This document shows positions 42,823 through 52,400 of a stretch of DNA of 64,000 nt, piece after piece; positions within the stretch are counted from its first letter, which is position 1, and each line of letters starts with the position of its first letter. The notes below the pieces were generated by a model. That model had not been told where the DNA came from and made no database searches. It saw nothing but the letters and a program-made list of their open reading frames with translations. The DNA comes from JAXDMU01 sp963762435 (lineage in GTDB: Bacteria; Pseudomonadota; Alphaproteobacteria; ATCC43930; CGMCC-115725). The stretch lies in NCBI GenBank assembly GCA_963762435.1, contig CAVXLN010000014.1, forward strand, positions 124,001 through 188,000, given 5' to 3'. The translations under genes were made by a program, and so were the position numbers.

Positions 42823-44679
42823 TCACGGCGGGGCGTAGAGCGCCAAGGGCGGCTGGACGAAGACCCGATGCCAGCTGCCGCCGGCGAGATCGAGCTGCTC
42901 CGGCAGATCCGGCGCCTTCAGGAGTACCAGATCGGGCGTGAACGGGCCGAGCGGATAGGTCTTCACGTCCGTCCGGTCCTGAACGACATGCTCGATCCGG
43001 ATGCCGCCGGCGGCAATTTCGGGCCGCAGCAGGACCCAAAGCGGATATTCCCAATCGTCGCGGGCGAGCAGCAGCCCGAGATTGCGGACGCCGGCCGATC
43101 GGATGTAGCCGGCGGCCGCTTCGTAGGGCGCCTCGAGCCGGCGGCTGTCGGCGAAGAGCTTGTGCAGCCGAGGCTCGAAGAGCGCCTTGGGCGGCAGGAT
43201 CGGGCGGATCGGATCGAAAAGCAGCGGCGCCAGCGAGCCCGCGACCAGCAGGCCGGCGATGGCAATGCGGCGTCGCGTGCGGGCGAGCATGCTGCCGACG
43301 AAAGGGGCGGCGAGCAGGAAGAAGGGCAGCTCCAGGCGGGTGACCCAAGGCTGCCAGCGGATGGTTGAGGCGAAGGCGAGGAAACCCACGGCCAGGGCCG
43401 CGAGATAGACCGTCAACCGGCGCTCGCGCGGACGGCGCCACAGCAGGAATGCCGCCGAGACCGCGATGAGGATCAGCGGCACGAGGTTGGCCGCGTAATC
43501 CTCGTGGAAGACCTGCCGGCCGATCGGCAATGCGAAGGCGGCGCCGTCGATCTGCGTGTCGGCCCGGTATTGCGACACGCCGACAAGGTCGCAGAAGCCC
43601 CGGATCCAGCTTGCGAGCGTGAGATCGACCGCCGGCAGCCCGGTCGCCAGATTCGCCCCAAGATCGAGGATCGATGTGTTGAGCGTCTGGAGCGGGCCGA
43701 AGCTGCCGCTGCCGAGCCGGCCCGATTCCGGTGACAGCGCGCCGAAGCTCGCGAGGTTTCGTCCGAGGAACAGGATATTCACGGCTGTGAAGACCGCTAT
43801 CCCACCGATCAACGCCTCCCACAGATGCGCGCGGCGTTTCGCGGCGAGACTCCAAAGCAGCCAGAGGCCGAAGCCGAGCGCGAACAGGAGTGCCGTCACC
43901 TTGGCGAGGAAGCCCAGCGAGATCGCGAGGATGGAAGTGGCGAGATCGCGCTGGCGGCCGGTCTCGGCATAGGCGAGCACCGCGTCCACGAAAAGAAGAG
44001 CGAAGAATCCGGCCACGAGGTCGGTCTGAGTGCTGCTGCCCTGCAGCACCGCCATCGGGATCGTCACAGCGAAGAGGGCCGACAGCGCCTGTCCCGCCGA
44101 ACCGGCGCCGAGACGGCGCGCGATTTCGGACGCGGTCCCGGCCGCTCCGAGCAAGGCCAGCCACTGCACCAGCGCCGAGAAGGCATCGTCGCCGGCGAGG
44201 GCCCGGAATTGCAGCACCAGGATCTCGGCCAGCGGCGCCGAGCCGATCTGCCGATCATTCGCGGTCGGATAGGGTGTCAGCGAGCCATCCTGCAGCCAAT
44301 GCTCGATGCGCGGCAGATGGTAGGTCTGGGAATCGAAATTGTTCGGCGGGTAGAGCAGTGCCGCCGCCAGGATCACGGCGGCATAGAGCGCCACGGTGAG
44401 GCCGAGCGCCGACGGGCGCCGGAAGGCCGGCCGCGGCTGCCGGAGGCTCAAGCCCGCGAAGAGGCTCGATACGATCATCCAGAAAAGGGCGAGAGCCGGG
44501 AATCCCAAGAGGCCGAAATGGCCCAGCAGCTCGGCGATCGCGAACGCCAGCCCGGCCCAGATCAGCAGCGCCCGGCCGATGGCCGGCGCCGGCGGCAGAT
44601 TGCGGGACAGGAGATAGAGGAAGATGGCCGGGACCGGAGCCAGTGCCAGAAGATGACGCACCGCTTCCGCGATTGACAT
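42823..44679 (-). CDS. Polytopic GT-C-type (GT39/ArnT-like) membrane protein
   Basis: Integral membrane protein of 618 residues with 10 or more helices. An extracytoplasmic loop after helix 3 carries NNFDSQTYHLPRIEHWLQDGSL, which recalls the acidic lipid-linked-sugar site of GT-C enzymes (Asp in the first long loop). The C-terminal soluble part (SAGVRNLGLLLARDDWEYPLWVLL) is typical of ArnT-like or PMT-like proteins. It probably transfers sugars from a polyprenyl carrier to lipid or protein. It is separated by 54 bp from the thiolase gene and has no obvious partners. Confidence 0.75.
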   Translation of the reverse strand: MSIAEAVRHLLALAPVPAIFLYLLSRNLPPAPAIGRALLIWAGLAFAIAELLGHFGLLGFPALALFWMIVSSLFAGLSLRQPRPAFRRPSALGLTVALYAAVILAAALLYPPNNFDSQTYHLPRIEHWLQDGSLTPYPTANDRQIGSAPLAEILVLQFRALAGDDAFSALVQWLALLGAAGTASEIARRLGAGSAGQALSALFAVTIPMAVLQGSSTQTDLVAGFFALLFVDAVLAYAETGRQRDLATSILAISLGFLAKVTALLFALGFGLWLLWSLAAKRRAHLWEALIGGIAVFTAVNILFLGRNLASFGALSPESGRLGSGSFGPLQTLNTSILDLGANLATGLPAVDLTLASWIRGFCDLVGVSQYRADTQIDGAAFALPIGRQVFHEDYAANLVPLILIAVSAAFLLWRRPRERRLTVYLAALAVGFLAFASTIRWQPWVTRLELPFFLLAAPFVGSMLARTRRRIAIAGLLVAGSLAPLLFDPIRPILPPKALFEPRLHKLFADSRRLEAPYEAAAGYIRSAGVRNLGLLLARDDWEYPLWVLLRPEIAAGGIRIEHVVQDRTDVKTYPLGPFTPDLVLLKAPDLPEQLDLAGGSWHRVFVQPPLALYAPP

Positions 44680-44767
44680 GGCTGGCCTGCCCCCAATCTA
44701 ACCTGCACGCGCCGATCTGTAGCATCCGCCGGATTGCGTGCGCCATGAGACAAGAGGGGAACCGGAA

Positions 44768-45253
44768 TTGAGTGAGATCGAATCCCGCCTGGAAGCACTG
44801 GGGCTCACCCTGCCGGCGCCCATGAAGCTGCCGCCTGGCGTGGTGCTGCCCTTTCCCTGGGTGCGCATCCATGGCGACCGCGCCTTCATCTCGGGCCATG
44901 GCCCGCTGGCGCCGGACGGGTCGGTGGCAAAGCCGCTCGGCAAGGTCGGGCGCGAGCTGTCGCTCGAGCAAGGCTATGAGGCGGCGAAGCTGACCGGCCT
45001 CGCCATCCTGGCCAGCCTCAAGGAAGAGCTTGGCGATCTCGATCGGATCGCCGCCTGGCTGCGCGTCTTCGGCATGGTCAATGCCGGCGGCGAGTTCAAT
45101 CAGTTCCCGGCGGTCATCAACGGCTTCACCGATCTGATCGTCAGCCTGTGGGGGCCGGAGCGCGGCACGCATGCGCGCTCGGCAGTGGGGTTGGCCGCGC
45201 TGCCGTTCGGGATCCCGGTCGAGATCGAGGCGGAGGTGGCGATCCGGGCCTAG
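44768..45253 (+). CDS. RidA-like (YjgF) protein
   Basis: Protein of 161 residues. The pattern (FPWVRIHGDRAFISGHGPLAPDGS, YEAAKLTGLAILASLKEELGDLDRIAAWLRVFGMVN, then ARSAVGLAALPFGIPVEIEAEVAI) is that of the YjgF fold with an N-terminal extension. The RidA-type catalytic Arg appears as HARSAVG. A TTG at 44768 is preferred, with GAGGGG 8 nt upstream, because a GTG at 44738 has no ribosome site. It is divergent from the polytopic protein and 42 bp upstream of the GFA-like gene. Confidence 0.82.
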   Translation: MSEIESRLEALGLTLPAPMKLPPGVVLPFPWVRIHGDRAFISGHGPLAPDGSVAKPLGKVGRELSLEQGYEAAKLTGLAILASLKEELGDLDRIAAWLRVFGMVNAGGEFNQFPAVINGFTDLIVSLWGPERGTHARSAVGLAALPFGIPVEIEAEVAIRA

Positions 45254-45295
45254 GGTGGAAAGCTGTGGTCGTGGTTCAGGAATCAGGGAGCAGCG

Positions 45296-45694
45296 ATGAA
45301 GGCAGAATGTCAGTGTGGCGAGATTTCGATCGAGCTACCCGGCCCGGCTTCGGCCGTCGTGGCGTGCCACTGCGTTGATTGTCAGCGTCGAAGCGGGTCG
45401 CCATTCGGCGTTCTGGCCTTCTATCCAGCAGATCAACTCACTGTGACGGGCGAGGCAAAGCGCTTCGAGCGCCGAGCTGCGACCGGGGGCGTGTTCGAGA
45501 CCTTCTTCTGCCCGAGCTGCGGCTCGACGGTCTACGCCAAGGCGAGCCAACAACCGACCGTGATCGGCGTGGCGGTTGGGGCAATCGCCGATCCGGAGTT
45601 CGACGCGCCCGTCCGGTCGGTCTGGGAACAGTCCAAACATCACTGGGTCACCATTCCCAGCGATGTTCAGCATTTCCCTCAGGGCCGCTTATGA
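45296..45694 (+). CDS. GFA-family zinc-binding protein
   Basis: Protein of 132 residues. Cysteine ligands in CQCGEISI, CHCVDCQRRSGSPFG and FCPSCGSTVY are those of the glutathione-dependent formaldehyde-activating (GFA/CENP-V) fold, which binds two zinc ions. Only a minority of members act on S-hydroxymethylglutathione; most are unassigned. A hairpin followed by a run of seven T residues at 45715-45767 should end its transcript. Confidence 0.9.
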   Translation: MKAECQCGEISIELPGPASAVVACHCVDCQRRSGSPFGVLAFYPADQLTVTGEAKRFERRAATGGVFETFFCPSCGSTVYAKASQQPTVIGVAVGAIADPEFDAPVRSVWEQSKHHWVTIPSDVQHFPQGRL

Positions 45695-45714
45695 CCGTCA
45701 AGCAAGTCTGAGTG

Positions 45715-45767
45715 AGTGGGGCGGGCATCCTGCCCGCCGGCGGGCGAGACGCCCGCCCCACTTTTTT
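45715..45767 (+). terminator. Rho-independent terminator made from a family C repeat
   Basis: Perfect 12-bp arms AGTGGGGCGGGC (45715-45726) and GCCCGCCCCACT (45751-45762), with an inner palindrome (GCCCGCC and GGCGGGC), run into CTTTTTTT on the plus strand. This makes a convincing intrinsic terminator for the GFA gene. A near-identical element lies at 57743-57790. Confidence 0.75.
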
Positions 45768-45790
45768 TCAGGTTCGCCCGCTGTTGCATC

Positions 45791-46780
45791 CTAACGATCC
45801 GCCGTCTCGGCGCGCGGCACGCGCAGCCGCACGGCTTCGAGCGTCTGCCAGCCGACGAGGCCCGGCAGGCCGATCGCGAAATCGGGGATGCGCTTCACCA
45901 GCGACAAGGCAACGGCGGTCGAGGCGGAAAGGCCGAAGAGGCTGCCCAAGAGGATGAAACCGCCCTCCTGCACGCCCAAGGCGCCGGGGACGGCGAAGGC
46001 GGCGCTGCGTACGGCCTGGCCCAGGCTTTCCAGCACCAGCGCCTCGGCGGCGCTCGGATGCTGGCCCATGCGGTCGAGCGCCAGCCAGATCTCGACCGTG
46101 CCGGTGAGCCAGCCCAGGAAATGGATCGACGCGGCCTGGCCGAGCGCGGTGCGGTCGGCATAGAGCCGCTTCAAGGCCGGCTGGAGATCGATCGGCCGGT
46201 CGGGCATCAGGCTTGGCCAGTAGCGGCCGAGCGTCGCCATGCCGCGATCGACGAGCGCGAAGGCCCCCAAACGCTGGACCATGAAGAAGCCGCCCAAGGC
46301 CGGGATCGCGATGAGGAGACCGGCGCCGACCTCGCGCACGATCGGGCCGTCGCCGAAGACGAGCCAGAGGGCGGCCAAACCCGTGAGCGCGAACAGGCCC
46401 TGGGTCGCCGTCTGCAGGAGGAGATCGACCAGGATGCCGGCGCCGGCGATGCCGGCGGGCACGCCGAACTGGGTCAGCAGCCGGCCGCCGATGATGTCGC
46501 CGCCGACCTGGGCCGCCGGCAGCAGGCAATTGATCGATTCGCGGATGATGCGGAGGCCGATATAGAGGGCGGGCGAGCGCTGCACGCTCTTGCCCAACGC
46601 CACGCCCCAGCCCATGCCGGCGAGCGAGAGGGCGATCAGCCGGATGAAGATGATCAGCACCAAGCCCCAGCCGACGGCGGCGACGCCGCGCATGATGTCG
46701 CCGAAGCCGTTCATCACCACGAGAATGATGAAGCACAGAATGCCGGCCGCAACGCCCAGGAACAGCGACCACCGCAGCAA
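45791..46780 (-). CDS. Lysylphosphatidylglycerol-synthase-like/HpnL flippase family protein
   Basis: Membrane protein of 329 residues with about eight helices. RESINCLLPAAQVGGDIIGGRLL, AALDRMGQHPSAAEALVLESLGQAVRSAAFAVPGALGVQEGGFILLG and LVKRIPDFAIGLPGLVGW match the UPF0104/HpnL type used in hopanoid or lipid metabolism (the LPG-synthase transmembrane fold without a catalytic domain). A TTG start at 46780 is favoured because GGAGGT is 9 nt upstream; the ORF is open to 46858 but overlaps the neighbouring acyl-CoA dehydrogenase gene. The lipid partner is not identified. Confidence 0.8.
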   Translation of the reverse strand: MLRWSLFLGVAAGILCFIILVVMNGFGDIMRGVAAVGWGLVLIIFIRLIALSLAGMGWGVALGKSVQRSPALYIGLRIIRESINCLLPAAQVGGDIIGGRLLTQFGVPAGIAGAGILVDLLLQTATQGLFALTGLAALWLVFGDGPIVREVGAGLLIAIPALGGFFMVQRLGAFALVDRGMATLGRYWPSLMPDRPIDLQPALKRLYADRTALGQAASIHFLGWLTGTVEIWLALDRMGQHPSAAEALVLESLGQAVRSAAFAVPGALGVQEGGFILLGSLFGLSASTAVALSLVKRIPDFAIGLPGLVGWQTLEAVRLRVPRAETADR

Positions 46781-46820
46781 CGGGTTCCTACCTCCGGATC
46801 CGAATGGCCCCTCGGCACCA

Positions 46821-47978
46821 CTAATATGACCGAGGCAGGCCCAGCACGTGCTCCGCAAGATAGGCCAAGATCAGATTCGTGGAAATCGGAGCGACCTGGT
46901 AGAGACGCGTCTCGCGGAACTTGCGTTCCACATCATACTCCTCGGCGAAGCCGAATCCCCCATGGGTCTGCAGGCACATGTCGGCCGCCTGCCACGACGC
47001 CTCGGACGCCAAGAGCTTGGCCATATTGGCTTCCTTGCCCGCAGGTTCGCCCGACTGATAGAGCGCCACGGCCTTGTCGACCATGAGCGACGCCGCCTCG
47101 GTTGCGGCATAAGCGCGCGCTATGGGGAACTGCACGCCCTGGTTTTGCCCGATCGGCCGGCCGAACACGACGCGCTCCTTGGCATAAGCCGTCGCCTTGT
47201 CGATGAACCAGCGCGCATCGCCGACGCATTCGGACGCGATCAGGATGCGCTCGGCATTCATGCCGTCGAGAATGTAGCGGAAGCCCCTGCCCTCCTCGCC
47301 GATCAGCGTGTCGGCCGGGATCTCGAGATCGTCGAAGAATACCTCGGTCGTGGCGTGGTTGAGCATGGTGCGGATCGGCCGGATCGTCAGGCCGCGGCCC
47401 AAGGCTTCGCGCATATCGATAAGGAAGACGGACATGCCGTCGGTGCGCTTCGCCACAGATTCCCGCGGGCTGGTGCGGGCGAGCAGCAGCATGAGATCGG
47501 AATGCTCGGCGCGCGAGGTCCAGACCTTCTGGCCGTTGACGATGTAGCTGTCATTGCCCTGGCGCACCGCCATGGTGCGGATCGAGCTGGTATCGGTGCC
47601 GGCCCCGGGCTCGGTCACGCCGAAGGCCTGGAGCCGGAGCGTGCCGGCGGCGATGCCGGGCAGGTAACGCTGCTTCTGCTCGGGGCTGCCATGCCGGAGC
47701 ACCGTGCCCATGATGTACATCTGGGCATGGCAGGCGGCACCATTGCCGCCGCTTTTCTGGATCTCCTCGAGGATCGCGGCCGCCGCCCCCAGCCCGAGGC
47801 CGCTGCCGCCATATTCCTCGGGGATGAGGGCGGCGAGATAGCCCGCCTCGGTCAAGGCATTCACGAACTCGCTGGGATAGGCTCGCTCGCGGTCGACCTG
47901 GCGCCAATATTCGCCGGGAAAGCGGGCGCAGAGGGATGCAACCGCTTCCCGGATATCGGCGAAAGACTGCTCCGACAA
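46821..47978 (-). CDS. Acyl-CoA dehydrogenase
   Basis: Flavoprotein of 385 residues. FGVTEPGAGTDTSSIRT and WTSRAEHSDLMLLLART form the FAD-binding signature, and VFGRPIGQNQGVQFPIARAY and MCLQTHGGFGFAEEYDVERKFRETRLYQVAP are the C-terminal signature. An obvious Glu catalytic base follows the family position region (YDVER). It lies directly upstream of nothing but shares a 3-bp gap with the MHS transporter gene at 47982, which is transcribed first. Its acyl specificity is unknown. Confidence 0.92.
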   Translation of the reverse strand: MSEQSFADIREAVASLCARFPGEYWRQVDRERAYPSEFVNALTEAGYLAALIPEEYGGSGLGLGAAAAILEEIQKSGGNGAACHAQMYIMGTVLRHGSPEQKQRYLPGIAAGTLRLQAFGVTEPGAGTDTSSIRTMAVRQGNDSYIVNGQKVWTSRAEHSDLMLLLARTSPRESVAKRTDGMSVFLIDMREALGRGLTIRPIRTMLNHATTEVFFDDLEIPADTLIGEEGRGFRYILDGMNAERILIASECVGDARWFIDKATAYAKERVVFGRPIGQNQGVQFPIARAYAATEAASLMVDKAVALYQSGEPAGKEANMAKLLASEASWQAADMCLQTHGGFGFAEEYDVERKFRETRLYQVAPISTNLILAYLAEHVLGLPRSY

Positions 47979-47981
47979 GGA

Positions 47982-49271
47982 TCACTCCGCCGGTTGCGGG
48001 TGGCCCGCCGGCTCCGCATGCGGCCGTGCCAGGAAGCAGGCGATCAGGCTCAGCACCGCCGCCGCCATCAGCCAGAAGGCGGGGCTCGCCTTGTCGCCGG
48101 TCAATCCGATCAGTTTCTGGCCGACATAGGGCGAGAAGCCGCCGGCCGTGGAGGCCAGGCTGAAGGCCAACGCGAAGCCCGAGGCGCGGACATGGGACGG
48201 CATGATCTCGGTGAGATAGGCCACCATGGCGCCGTTATAGCTGCCGAAGAGGAAGGACAGCCACAGCTCGGCCACCAGCAGATGGGTGAAGCTGATGTCG
48301 CCGACCAACCAGCTGAGCAGCGGATAAGGGGTCACGATGCCGAGGAACGCGAAGGTGATGAGGATCGGCCGGCGCCCGATCCGGTCGGAGAAGGCGCCCA
48401 TGACCGGCAGCCAGAACAGGTTGGAGGCGCCGACGCAGCCGGTGACGATGAGGCTGTCTTGGGCGCTGAGCTTCAGCACCTCGCGTGCGTAGGTGGGCGT
48501 ATAGGCGGTGCTGATATAGAAGGTCACCGTCGTCATCAGCACCATCATCATGCCGATGATGATGATCGGCCAGTTCTCGCCCAGCGACTTGAACACTTGC
48601 GTCATGGTCGGGTGGGTCTTGCGCGATTTGAAATCCTCGGTTTCGGCGAGCGACGCGCGCAACATGAAGATGAGCGGGATGATGACGCAGCCGATGATGA
48701 AGGGGATGCGCCAGCCCCAGGCGAAGAGCTGCTCGGGCGGCAGCGAATCGGCCAGGATGTAGCCCAGGATCGCGACGAAGATCACGGCCACCTGCTGGCT
48801 GCCGGACTGCCACGCCGTATAGAAGCCCTTGTTGCCCGGGGTCGCGATCTCGGACAGATAGACCGACACGCCGCCGAGCTCGACGCCGGCCGAGAAACCC
48901 TGCAGCAGGCGGGCGATCAGAATCAGGATCGGCGCCATAAGCCCGATCGTTGCGTAGCCCGGCACGAAGGCGATCGCGACCGTGCCGATCGACATGATTC
49001 CGAGCGTGAGGATCAGGCCCTTGCGCCTGCCATGCTTGTCGATATAGGCGCCCAGGACGAAGCCGCCGATCGGCCGCATAAGATAGCCGGTGCCGAAGGT
49101 GGCGAGGGCCGCCAGCAGCGAGGTGGTCGGATTCTCGCTCGGGAAGAAGGCATTGCCGATCGCCTTGGCATAGTAGGCGAAGACGAAGAAATCATACATC
49201 TCCAGGAAATTGCCGCTGGCGACGCGGAAAACGGCCATGATCTTTGAGGAACGGTCTGTCTCTGTCGTCAC
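47982..49271 (-). CDS. MHS-family MFS proton symporter (citrate/tricarballylate type)
   Basis: Membrane transporter of 429 residues with 12 helices. The MHS start (FRVASGNFLEMYDFFVFAYYAKAIGNAFFP) and loop 2-3 motif (GAYIDKHGRRKGL) are clear, and the sequence most resembles citrate (CitA) or tricarballylate (TcuC) transporters. It is the first gene of an operon with the acyl-CoA dehydrogenase (stop-to-start gap 3 bp), which suggests uptake of an acid that is then degraded through a CoA ester. The actual substrate is not known. Confidence 0.88.
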   Translation of the reverse strand: MTTETDRSSKIMAVFRVASGNFLEMYDFFVFAYYAKAIGNAFFPSENPTTSLLAALATFGTGYLMRPIGGFVLGAYIDKHGRRKGLILTLGIMSIGTVAIAFVPGYATIGLMAPILILIARLLQGFSAGVELGGVSVYLSEIATPGNKGFYTAWQSGSQQVAVIFVAILGYILADSLPPEQLFAWGWRIPFIIGCVIIPLIFMLRASLAETEDFKSRKTHPTMTQVFKSLGENWPIIIIGMMMVLMTTVTFYISTAYTPTYAREVLKLSAQDSLIVTGCVGASNLFWLPVMGAFSDRIGRRPILITFAFLGIVTPYPLLSWLVGDISFTHLLVAELWLSFLFGSYNGAMVAYLTEIMPSHVRASGFALAFSLASTAGGFSPYVGQKLIGLTGDKASPAFWLMAAAVLSLIACFLARPHAEPAGHPQPAE

Positions 49272-49410
49272 GATGCCTCACGGGGCCAAGAATCGATCAG
49301 GCCATCTTTCCATCATCACAGGGCCGGCGCGAGAGATTTTGTGCAGCGGGCGCGGCGCTACTGACCTTCTCGCATCGCAATATTGCAGTGCACAATAAAA
49401 TTACCTGGTC

Positions 49411-50409
49411 CTACGCGCCCGGCTTGACGACGAGAACCGTGAAGGTACCTGGCACTGGCCGCGGTCGCGCACCATCCGTGGCGGGTGCAAATTCAGCCGA
49501 CGGCAAATACGCGATGCCGGTTTCCGGATCGAGCGCGATCGTGCGGGCACCCGGTTGGGTCCGGACGGTCGAGACCAGCTCGGGCGCAGGGCTCAAGCGA
49601 ATGAGCGACAGCGTGCCGTCGGCGCCGGAGGGCACCAGAGCCAGTTGCCGCTTCTCGTCATAGGCGGCACCATCCGGACGCAGGCCGATCTTCACGCTGC
49701 CGGCATCGCGCCCCTCGGGTGTCGAGAGTTTGGCGACGCCATTGGCGCAGGCCGACAGGATCAGCTTCACCTTCGCCGCATAGGCCAGGCCCGTCGGCCC
49801 GTCACAGCCGGCCAGCGCAAACCGGGAGAGCAGCTTGCGCGCCTTGGTGTCGATCACGGCGACTTCGTTCTTGTCCTCGACATTGACGAACAGCCTGCCT
49901 TCGCCATCGGCGGCACCGAGCTCGAGCGAGCCGCCGATCGGGACGGTGGCAACCACCTTGGCCGACGCCGGGTCGATGACGCTGGCGTCGCCCGAGCCCG
50001 GATTCATCATCCAGACCGTGCGCGTGGCCGGATCATAGACGATGGCATCCGGCTTCTTGCCGGTCGGGATCACCGCGATGACAGTACCCGTCGCCCCGTC
50101 GAAGAGCGTCGCGGTGTCGGCATTGCCGCTGGACGCGATCACCCGGTCGGTGCCGGGGATTGCCAGCACCCCATGGCCGCGCTGAAGCGGGACCAGGGCC
50201 GGCGTCACCCGGCCGGTGGCGAGATCGACCGCCATGACCGAATCCGCGCGGGCGACATAGAGCCGATGCGCGCCGGGATCCACGGACGTCAGATCCCAGC
50301 CGCCATCCGGACCCGGAATGCGCGCCACGAGCGAATAGGTCTCGCCGGCCGCGGCCGCGGTGCCGACAAGCAGCAAAGCGCCGGCCAAAGCGGCGCGGAT
50401 AGAGTGCAT
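49411..50409 (-). CDS. YncE-like beta-propeller protein, periplasmic
   Basis: Secreted protein of 332 residues. A signal peptide (about 1-20, AALAGALLLVGTAAAAG) precedes repeated seven-bladed motifs with DPATRTVWMMNPGSGDASVIDPASAKVVATVPIGG, VNVEDKNEVAVIDTKARKLL and similar blades, as in YncE/YVTN proteins. These act as scaffolds or bind DNA in some bacteria; no role is assigned here. It is 41 bp downstream of the phosphotransferase gene. Confidence 0.85.
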   Translation of the reverse strand: MHSIRAALAGALLLVGTAAAAGETYSLVARIPGPDGGWDLTSVDPGAHRLYVARADSVMAVDLATGRVTPALVPLQRGHGVLAIPGTDRVIASSGNADTATLFDGATGTVIAVIPTGKKPDAIVYDPATRTVWMMNPGSGDASVIDPASAKVVATVPIGGSLELGAADGEGRLFVNVEDKNEVAVIDTKARKLLSRFALAGCDGPTGLAYAAKVKLILSACANGVAKLSTPEGRDAGSVKIGLRPDGAAYDEKRQLALVPSGADGTLSLIRLSPAPELVSTVRTQPGARTIALDPETGIAYLPSAEFAPATDGARPRPVPGTFTVLVVKPGA

Positions 50410-50450
50410 CTGGTGATCTCCTCAAAACATGCCTGATCTTGTGGCTCGGC

Positions 50451-51485
50451 TCATCCTTGCATTGCCAGCTTCAGCGTCTCGCCGAACCCGGGCGCCGCCA
50501 CGCCGTCGAGGAATGCCAAGAGCGACATCTTGGCGAAGGCATAGGCGATCTCCGGTGTGCCGGCTGCGAGCTGCCCCGCCTCCACCGCCGCGCGGAAACC
50601 GGCGGGCGTAAGGGCGGCCGCTCCAGTATCCGGGATGGGTTGCAACGCGCCAGCGAGACTGTCCAGCACGATGCAGCCGTAGGAGAGCCTGGCGAGCAGC
50701 CAAATCACGCTCAGCCGAGCGCGCAACGCGTCGTTCGATGGTGCGCCGAAGGCTGCTTCGAGCAAGGTGTTTTCGATCTCCGGCGTCTCCGGGAGGTTGG
50801 TTGTCATGATCGCGACATCCATCAGAGGATCGTGGCGGGAGCCCAGCTCCCAATCGACGAGCCACAGCCTGTCGCCATCGAACAAGATGTTGCGCGGGTT
50901 GGGGTCGTTATGACAGGAGACCAATGCCTCCACATCCCAGGGCAGTGCCGCCCGGATGCGGACGAAGCCTTCCGCATGAGGGTCGAGCTGCCCCGGCGCC
51001 AAGAAGGGCGAGCTTGCACCGACCTGGGCCAATAGCAGCCCGATCGGATCCCGATCGCCGAAGATCATCGGAAAGGGCGGCGTCGCCTGCACGCGCGCTA
51101 CGAGGGATCCCAATGCCCGGACCAGGCCGGCGGATCCGCCTGGAAACGCCGACGCCGTGTGCGCCGACAATGGCCCGCGCGAAACGAAATCCATGATTGC
51201 CACCCCCGTCACCGGATCGGCGTAGTGGATCGAGGGCGCGGCACCCGCGTCCGCCGCGACGGTCATGCAGGCGTAATGGCGGCGGCGGTCGTTGAGGGCG
51301 ATGCGCTCCGGCTCGAGCCGAAGGACGTAGGTCCCTTCGCGGACTTCGAACCGACCGATCAGGGCGCCGGAGACGCCGCCTTTCATCAGTTGGAAATCGT
51401 CCGCCGCCGCTGTGCCGAAGGTGGCGCTCAAGGCCGCGCGCACGGCGTCGCGGCGCGCTTCTGGTATCAATGCCCAATTTCGCAT
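50451..51485 (-). CDS. APH/choline-kinase-like phosphotransferase
   Basis: Cytoplasmic protein of 344 residues in the aminoglycoside-phosphotransferase fold. LMKGGVSGALIGRFEVREGTYVLRLEP corresponds to the nucleotide loop and lysine region, and CHNDPNPRNILFDGDRLWLVDWELG holds the Brenner motif (HND-x4-N) and DWE Mg site, as in choline kinases and thiamine kinases. The ATG at 51485 is used because the upstream extension (SACALTRGRLLSF) is not conserved. The substrate is probably an alcohol, amine or sugar. Confidence 0.85.
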   Translation of the reverse strand: MRNWALIPEARRDAVRAALSATFGTAAADDFQLMKGGVSGALIGRFEVREGTYVLRLEPERIALNDRRRHYACMTVAADAGAAPSIHYADPVTGVAIMDFVSRGPLSAHTASAFPGGSAGLVRALGSLVARVQATPPFPMIFGDRDPIGLLLAQVGASSPFLAPGQLDPHAEGFVRIRAALPWDVEALVSCHNDPNPRNILFDGDRLWLVDWELGSRHDPLMDVAIMTTNLPETPEIENTLLEAAFGAPSNDALRARLSVIWLLARLSYGCIVLDSLAGALQPIPDTGAAALTPAGFRAAVEAGQLAAGTPEIAYAFAKMSLLAFLDGVAAPGFGETLKLAMQG

Positions 51486-51616
51486 GGTTCGTCCGAACGA
51501 CAGGAGGCGCCCGCGCGTCAGCGCGCAGGCGGATCGGTCCAGGCCCAAGCCCGAACCAGCTTTCTATGTCAGGACGAGATCTTCACTGGCAGACGGCCTC
51601 CATGCAGGGCTCGACC

Positions 51617-52393
51617 TTAGGCGGCGCTCGATCGGTTGGTCAAGGCTGCCGCCGATCGACTTGCCGGGAGGTCGAAGACGAGCAGTCCGGTGCGGTTCAG
51701 CGGCAATTGGGCTGCCACCTTGCCCTCGGGCGTTAGCACCGCCGTCGGCCCCCAGGCGACATAGCCGTCCCGCTCGCCCGTCACGTCCGCCGAGATCAGC
51801 CACAGTCCGGTTTCCCGGCACCGCTCAGCCCGGATCGGGTTGTGACGATCCTTCCATGTCTCCGCAGCTTGCCGCGGTAGCATGTTGTTGGCGGGACAGA
51901 CGATCAGCGATGCGCCCAGAGCAGCTACACCCCGCGCGGCCTTCGGAAAGGTCGTGTCGTAGCAGATATTGATGCCGAACCGGAGGCCGTTCACCTCGAA
52001 GATTTCAGCCGCGCACCCGGCCTCGAAGCAGCGCTCCCCGCCGAGCAGGTGAATCTTTCGGTAGCGCCCGATCAGCGTGCGCCGATGCACCACGACGGCC
52101 GTGTTGAAGAGACGCCCCTGGTCGATCTCGATGAGGCCGAGGACCAGCATCGGCCCGCTCTCCGGCAATCGGTCCAGCAAGCGCTCGAAAGCGGCTGAGC
52201 CGAGATCGATCGCGGCCGCGCGCGCAGCGCGCTCGTCGAGCAGATAGCCTTGGAGGAAGCCTTCGGGGAAGCACAGCAGCGAGGCGCCCGCGGCACGCGC
52301 TTCCTCTGCGACTGCCAATAGGTAGCGCAGCGCCCCGTCGACATCTTCGCGAAACTCAGGCGTCTGGGCAGCAGCGATCCGGTGCGTGGCCAT
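51617..52393 (-). CDS. Carbon-nitrogen hydrolase (nitrilase superfamily)
   Basis: Enzyme of 258 residues with the catalytic triad E44 (FPEGFLQGY), K113 (YRKIHLLGG) and C144 (NICYDTTFP), the fixed pattern of amidases, nitrilases and carbamoylputrescine amidases. RCRETGLWLISADVTGERDGYVAWGPTAVL is typical. The substrate is unassigned; Asp and Thr after the Cys (CYDTTFP) are found in several omega-amidase-like members. Its stop at 51617 is 131 bp from the start of the phosphotransferase gene, so linkage is uncertain. Confidence 0.9.
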   Translation of the reverse strand: MATHRIAAAQTPEFREDVDGALRYLLAVAEEARAAGASLLCFPEGFLQGYLLDERAARAAAIDLGSAAFERLLDRLPESGPMLVLGLIEIDQGRLFNTAVVVHRRTLIGRYRKIHLLGGERCFEAGCAAEIFEVNGLRFGINICYDTTFPKAARGVAALGASLIVCPANNMLPRQAAETWKDRHNPIRAERCRETGLWLISADVTGERDGYVAWGPTAVLTPEGKVAAQLPLNRTGLLVFDLPASRSAAALTNRSSAA

Positions 52394-52400
52394 CCTTCCA

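Noticed and set aside
42823..44679. Firm assignment of the polytopic protein to ArnT or a mannosyltransferase
   Set aside because: Only a general GT-C-like layout is visible; no subfamily-specific motif could be confirmed by eye.
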